From a virus: a stretch of 64,000 nucleotides of DNA. The stretch's first letter is position 1. Each line of letters begins with the position of its first letter. Positions 60,161-64,000 of the stretch are shown piece by piece. The stretch is from IMG/VR virus record IMGVR_UViG_3300019776_000194, positions 1 through 64,000 of that record; one strand, given 5' to 3'. The notes below the pieces were generated by a model. The model was not told where the DNA came from and made no database searches. It saw only the letters and a program-made list of their open reading frames with translations. Both the position numbers and the translations under genes were made by a program.

Positions 60161-60901
60161 ATGGCTCGCGTAATTAGCAAAAAAACTAAAAAATCCCCTG
60201 AAACTGCACCTGTAATCAAAGAGAAATTCTTGGAACAGCGTAAACTTGAAATTGAAAGTAAACCAATTGTTCCGATGAACGAACGGCAAGCCGAATACTT
60301 CAAAGCTATCAAAGACTATGATTTGATTGTTGCAACAGGTTTCGCAGGTTCCTCGAAGACATTTATTGCAACTTGTATGGCTGCAGACGCATGGCGAACA
60401 GGGGTTTGTAATAAGATTGTACTTACTAGACCCTCTGTGTCAGACTCTAAGAGTCTTGGTTATTTTGGTGGTGATAAGGACATGAAAGTGAAGAACTGGA
60501 TTATGCCAATGTTATCTGTGTTGTATCAACGCATGGGTAAAGATGTAGTTGATGAAGCAATTGCAGATGGTAATATTCAACTACAGCCTTTAGAGACAAT
60601 CAAAGGGATGAGTTATGGAAGAGGTACATGGGTTATAGCGGATGAAGTCCAAGACTGCAAGATTTCTGAAATTAAGTCTATTATCACTCGTGGTGGTGGT
60701 TGCAAGATGATTTTATGTGGAGATGTTGCACAATCTGCTTTAAACAGTGATAGCGGGCTTGCCATTTTTTCAAGAATTATTGAAAAGAATCCTCGCTTAA
60801 AAGAGTCTGTGGCACGTATTGACTTTGACTCTTACGAGCATATTGTACGCAGTAAGACATGTAAAGATTTGATTATTGCATTTGATAAATCAGGGTACTA
60901 A
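60161..60901 (+). CDS. PhoH-like ATPase, 246 aa
   Basis: Walker A 'GFAGSSKT' at residues about 60-67, 'LTRPSVSD' and 'GGDKDMKVKNWIMPM' blocks, Walker B 'VIADEVQD', and 'LCGDVAQ' sensor are typical of PhoH proteins, widespread in phages and probably RNA/DNA helicase-like. Phage role is not settled. TGGAGGTATCTAC before ATG. An endonuclease gene follows by one base. Confidence 0.88.
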   Translation: MARVISKKTKKSPETAPVIKEKFLEQRKLEIESKPIVPMNERQAEYFKAIKDYDLIVATGFAGSSKTFIATCMAADAWRTGVCNKIVLTRPSVSDSKSLGYFGGDKDMKVKNWIMPMLSVLYQRMGKDVVDEAIADGNIQLQPLETIKGMSYGRGTWVIADEVQDCKISEIKSIITRGGGCKMILCGDVAQSALNSDSGLAIFSRIIEKNPRLKESVARIDFDSYEHIVRSKTCKDLIIAFDKSGY

Positions 60902-60902
60902 C

Positions 60903-61700
60903 ATGAAGATGTCCTCCGCACAACAGAAATCTATCAAAACAAAAGCTACCTTTCTTGGAAAAACTTTTAAAAGTAAAGACTGTGGGGATTTTACAGTATT
61001 AGACTATTTAAATTCTAAACAGGTACTCATACAATTTAATAAAACAAAGTCTCAAAAATGGTGTGAATTGAAAGCAGTCAGAAGTGGCGGTGTTAAAGAC
61101 CCTAATTTCCCATCTATATACGGAGTTGGATTTATAGGAGAGGGTGAATTCTCTTCTAGATTTGTGGGCGGTGCAAATACACCGTGTTATGACTCATGGA
61201 GAGGGATGCTCAGACGTTGCTACTCTGAAGAAAGTCTTATTAAAAGTCCTACTTATGCAGGATGCTCTGTGGCAGAAGAATGGCACAACTTTCAAAACTT
61301 TGCTGCATGGTATTATGAAAACTTAAAAGGTGTATCTGGAAAAGTTCACCTAGATAAAGACATTCTCAAGAAAGGGAACAAGATTTACTGCAAAGAAAAT
61401 TGCTGCCTTGTTAACGTCCAAATCAATTCATTATTTACTGGAGCTAGTATAGTAAATAGGGGTAAGTACCCACTAGGGGTGTTTCTAAGGAAAAGAAATG
61501 GAATGTTTGTTGCGCAAGTAACTAAAGGAAATGGTGCGCAGGAATTTTTAGGTGAGTATAATACACCTGAACAAGCTTTTTATGTCTATAAAAAGCACAA
61601 AGAAGATTTTGTAAAGCAAGTCGCAAACAAGTACAAAGACAGTATTAGAGAAGATGTTTATTTAGCTCTAATGAACTACACTGTCTCAATCGAAGATTAA
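60903..61700 (+). CDS. HNH/AP2-type endonuclease (homing type), 265 aa
   Basis: Paralogue of the 20359 gene: 'CYDSWRGMLRRCYS', 'YAGCSVAEEWHNFQNF', 'LDKDILKKGNKIY' and an AP2-like end 'PLGVFLRKRNGMFVAQV'. It starts one base after phoH with a weak ribosome binding site. The N-terminal 80 residues differ from its paralogue and may carry target specificity. Likely a free-standing homing endonuclease. Confidence 0.7.
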   Translation: MKMSSAQQKSIKTKATFLGKTFKSKDCGDFTVLDYLNSKQVLIQFNKTKSQKWCELKAVRSGGVKDPNFPSIYGVGFIGEGEFSSRFVGGANTPCYDSWRGMLRRCYSEESLIKSPTYAGCSVAEEWHNFQNFAAWYYENLKGVSGKVHLDKDILKKGNKIYCKENCCLVNVQINSLFTGASIVNRGKYPLGVFLRKRNGMFVAQVTKGNGAQEFLGEYNTPEQAFYVYKKHKEDFVKQVANKYKDSIREDVYLALMNYTVSIED

Positions 61701-61709
61701 GGAGAACCC

Positions 61710-62483
61710 ATGAAAGAAAAATTCAACAAACAATTAGCTAAGAACCCATTCTTTGACGATAACAAAGTCCCTGTTAGCTATTCTCCAAGCAAATGTGGGC
61801 GTTTCACTGTAGACATCTATGACTATATCGAATCTCCTTCACAGTTCTCCGACATGATAGATGCCCTAGGTATGATGGAGCAAGATGATGAAATGGTAGT
61901 TAATTTACAATCAGGTGGAGGTTGTCTTAACACTACTGATACACTTCTACATGCTCTACGTAAGACAAAGGGACAAGTTCACTTTATTGCTACAGGATTC
62001 AATGCCTCTGCTGCAACAATTCTCTTGCTGGACGCACCATCCTTTGAACTCAGTGAAGACTTCACAGCTCTGATACACTGTGGGTCGCTTGGAGACGCTG
62101 GCAACTTAAATGAGATGCGCCAGAGTGCAGCTTTCCACATCTCACGTATGGAGAAATTGTTACGTAATACTTACGCTGGATTTATGTCTGAGAAAGAAAT
62201 TGAAGACATGCTGAATGGCAAGGATTTGTTACTTGATAGTGAACAGTGGTGTGAACGACACGAACAGCGCAACAAGTGGATGCAAGAGCAAGTAGAGAAG
62301 TTCGAGAAGGCTGCTCAGAAGGCGTTAAAAGCCCCTAAGAAACCACGTAAGAAGAAAGTTGATAGTGAGGTAGCCAAAACTGATACGAAGGCTTCTGAGA
62401 GCTTTAAAGGCTTGGAAACAGGCTTTGATATGCCAGAAGAAGAGTTGATGTTTTTGGAGAAAGCTGTAAATACTAAGAAGTAA
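61710..62483 (+). CDS. ClpP-like serine protease, 257 aa
   Basis: ClpP/SppA-fold residues: oxyanion 'LQSGGGCLN' at about 67-75, nucleophile Ser 100 in 'FNASAATIL' and His 123 in 'ALIHCGSLG'. A basic, Lys-rich C-terminal tail ('KKPRKKK') and acidic end follow. It is far from the head genes and on the opposite strand from the S49 head protease, so it probably acts on another target early in infection. Confidence 0.8.
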   Translation: MKEKFNKQLAKNPFFDDNKVPVSYSPSKCGRFTVDIYDYIESPSQFSDMIDALGMMEQDDEMVVNLQSGGGCLNTTDTLLHALRKTKGQVHFIATGFNASAATILLLDAPSFELSEDFTALIHCGSLGDAGNLNEMRQSAAFHISRMEKLLRNTYAGFMSEKEIEDMLNGKDLLLDSEQWCERHEQRNKWMQEQVEKFEKAAQKALKAPKKPRKKKVDSEVAKTDTKASESFKGLETGFDMPEEELMFLEKAVNTKK

Positions 62484-62488
62484 TTTAG

Positions 62489-62524
62489 AAGCCTGCTACT
62501 TAACTGTAGCGGGCTTTTATTTTA
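62489..62524 (+). terminator. rho-independent terminator
   Basis: Stem AGCCTGCTAC (62490-62499) / GTAGCGGGCT (62506-62515) with one wobble, followed by TTTATTTTA. Confidence 0.88.
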
Positions 62525-62536
62525 TGGAGAATTATG

Positions 62537-62565
62537 TTGACAAGGATAATTGAGTTGTGTAATAT
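62537..62565 (+). promoter_or_regulatory. sigma70-like promoter
   Basis: TTGACA (62537-62542), 17 bp, TAATAT (62560-62565), directly after the terminator. Confidence 0.75.
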
Positions 62566-62604
62566 ACGTGCTGTCGCTGTGACAAACAGTTTAAAGGGGG
62601 AAAT

Positions 62605-62802
62605 ATGATTTGGATTGTCTTATACTTAGTGTCTAGCTTAATAACATTAATTCTAATTATAAAAGAGGAATATGATAGAGGTATTGATTTGAAATTAGGT
62701 TGGTTACTGCTGTTTATTATAGTCTGCCTTGTTCCAATTGTAAATTTAGCTTGGTTGAGTAGTGTCAGAGAAATAACTATTTTGAAAGGAAAGAAACAAT
62801 GA
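62605..62802 (+). CDS. membrane protein, 65 aa, two TM segments
   Basis: Hydrophobic segments at about 2-18 and 33-52 with a charged loop between, positive C-terminus. AAAGGGGGAAAT before ATG. Unknown function. Confidence 0.6.
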   Translation: MIWIVLYLVSSLITLILIIKEEYDRGIDLKLGWLLLFIIVCLVPIVNLAWLSSVREITILKGKKQ

Positions 62803-62960
62803 ACGTGTATTACTATTACAGGAAACAAGACGGAACACTAGGTAAATTACTGGATGAATCTCCAGAGGCTATCGAGAATATTGATGATACATTAGCATTT
62901 GCTAAAGAGGAGTGGAAGTCTACTCGTGTGTTGGCTGTTATTGAAGGGGGTAAAGAGTGA
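62799..62960 (+). CDS. hypothetical protein, 53 aa
   Basis: ATG overlaps the previous stop by 4 bp (AATGA) behind AAAGGAAAGAAAC; TGA at 62958-62960 overlaps the next start. Small, Tyr-rich N-terminus ('MNVYYYYRKQ'). Unknown. Confidence 0.55.
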   Translation: MNVYYYYRKQDGTLGKLLDESPEAIENIDDTLAFAKEEWKSTRVLAVIEGGKE

Positions 62961-63253
62961 GTAAAACATTACAGGAGCGTGCTATAAATAAACTTAACTC
63001 TATGACTTCAGATGAATTAGTAGAATCAATGAGAAAGCACGGATTTAAATTTGAAGGAGATGAAATGACTCGAAAACTAGCGACTGTCAGAGATTTACAC
63101 AAACTCTGTACCTCGTTAATTGAAGATGGATTTATAGAGGCTGAATTATCATTTAATGATGAATATGGAATAGACTTAGGAGATTTTGGTTACATAGACT
63201 ATGAAGTATTCAAATCTGTAAATGGTAAGACATATATTGATATTCAACCTTAA
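62957..63253 (+). CDS. hypothetical protein, 98 aa
   Basis: GTG start overlapping the previous stop (GTGA). Helical N-terminus and a beta end; acidic. No family recognised. Confidence 0.55.
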   Translation: MSKTLQERAINKLNSMTSDELVESMRKHGFKFEGDEMTRKLATVRDLHKLCTSLIEDGFIEAELSFNDEYGIDLGDFGYIDYEVFKSVNGKTYIDIQP

Positions 63254-63262
63254 GGAGAGCGT

Positions 63263-63565
63263 ATGAGTTACAAGCACGTAAAACTATTAACAGAAGCTGT
63301 GAAGCTTCCTCGTACAAAAGCTAATAACGACCAGCTCTGCACAAAGATTGAAGAGATCATTGCTTCTGTGCAATACACTACTAAAGAATACACATATACA
63401 CAAGGACGACAGCTCAAGAATATGATATGCTTGTGGATTACTGATAATATGACGACAGTAGGTATGACTTTTGAAGCTACTAAGCAATTTAAACAAGGCA
63501 CGACTCGCGTTAAGTGGGTTGAGAGTGTACTAAAACCGTTAGCATTACAATTGGAGGATTTATGA
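63263..63565 (+). CDS. hypothetical protein, 100 aa
   Basis: AAGGAGAGCGT before ATG. Helical, weakly basic; overlaps the NADAR gene by 4 bp. Unknown function. Confidence 0.55.
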   Translation: MSYKHVKLLTEAVKLPRTKANNDQLCTKIEEIIASVQYTTKEYTYTQGRQLKNMICLWITDNMTTVGMTFEATKQFKQGTTRVKWVESVLKPLALQLEDL

Positions 63566-63990
63566 TTAAAGAGTTTCAAGGGGAGTTCCGCTGGTTGAGT
63601 AACTTCACACAAGTTGCTATTGAGCTAGACGGTAGAATGTTTCATTCTGTAGAACATGCCTATATGTCTGCTAAAAGTGATGATGAAGAGTGGAAAGACT
63701 TTTGTGAGAATACTTTCTCAGCAGGGCAAGTGAAGAAAGCCAGTAGAAGCATTACTTTGGTAGATAATTGGGAAGATATTAAAGTAGATATCATGCGGGA
63801 ATGTATAAATCAAAAGTTTAACCAGCCATTCTTTAAAGCCAAACTACTAGCAACTGGAGATACCATCATTCAGGAAGGTAACATGTGGAATGATAAATTC
63901 TGGGGAGTTTGCCTTAAAACAGGTAAAGGACAGAATATCTTAGGAAAGCTCATAATGGAGAAACGAGAGTCTTTGAAAGGTAATAAATGA
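63562..63990 (+). CDS. NADAR-domain protein (YbiA-like), 142 aa
   Basis: 'EFQGEFRWLSNF' and 'FHSVEHAYMSAKS' at the N-terminus and 'EGNMWNDKFWGVC' with 'QNILGKLIMEKR' at the end are the conserved blocks of the NADAR/YbiA family. Members act on ADP-ribose or riboflavin-pathway compounds, and some remove ADP-ribose from guanine in DNA. In a phage it might undo host ADP-ribosylation defence; this role is inference. Confidence 0.85.
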   Translation: MIKEFQGEFRWLSNFTQVAIELDGRMFHSVEHAYMSAKSDDEEWKDFCENTFSAGQVKKASRSITLVDNWEDIKVDIMRECINQKFNQPFFKAKLLATGDTIIQEGNMWNDKFWGVCLKTGKGQNILGKLIMEKRESLKGNK

Positions 63991-64000
63991 AACCAGAATC
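63987..64000 (+). CDS. start of a further gene (truncated by window end)
   Basis: ATG at 63987 overlaps the NADAR stop by 4 bp (ATGA) and continues past the window; only MKPE can be read. Confidence 0.45.

Overview
The window is 64 kb of the genome of a virulent tailed phage (siphovirus). It has lambda-type capsid genes (major capsid E-like, decoration D-like, S49 head protease), a DUF935-type portal, an 1826-residue tape measure protein and a -1 frameshifted tail chaperone pair. Replication genes are T7-like: primase-helicase, family A polymerase, gp2.5-like SSB and gp6-like exonuclease. There is no integrase, repressor or phage RNA polymerase. All promoters I found are sigma70-like with exact 17-bp spacers, so host RNA polymerase is probably used throughout. 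AT-rich DNA, a GH24 endolysin with a holin candidate and a small TM-plus-coiled-coil protein suggest a Gram-negative, AT-rich host. The host genus cannot be read from the sequence.

Layout. (1) 1-27,112, + strand: early/middle genes, mostly small and overlapping. Recognisable ones are ThyX, ATP-dependent DNA ligase, TOPRIM primase-helicase, DNA polymerase, a dATP/dGTP diphosphohydrolase-like protein, SSB, 5'-3' exonuclease, an HNH nuclease, an HTH-metallophosphoesterase, a MazG-like protein, class II (B12) ribonucleotide reductase NrdJ and a glutaredoxin. (2) 27,119-58,972, - strand: late genes, transcribed right to left: terS, an RNA-rich spacer, terL, portal, protease, scaffold, decoration, capsid, connectors, tail genes, tape measure, tail tip and fibres, lysis genes. 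The unit ends at a U-tract terminator (27,119-27,152). (3) 58,973-64,000, + strand: a second early block starting from a divergent promoter region, with PhoH, a ClpP-like protease and a NADAR protein. Both window ends run into further phage genes.

How it works together. ThyX, NrdJ, glutaredoxin, MazG-like and the dATP/dGTP diphosphohydrolase-like protein rebuild the dNTP pool. Helicase, polymerase, SSB, exonuclease and ligase replicate and process DNA. Late genes package and build a long flexible tail, then lyse the cell. Five free-standing homing-type endonucleases (two GIY-YIG in the head operon, three HNH/AP2-type in the + strand blocks) and a group I intron make this genome rich in selfish elements.

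Most notable: the terS-terL region (57,806-58,445). terL is interrupted inside its Walker A codons by a 232-nt ORF-less group I intron. Upstream lie a tRNA-Met-like gene and a three-tier stem-loop. On the late-gene strand the loops of that structure show UUCUCC/CCUCCUU, complementary to the AAGGAGAA Shine-Dalgarno used by the phage's early genes but not to the AAAGGAAA form used by most late structural genes. That suggests an undescribed RNA that could shut off early translation; this is inference and untested.
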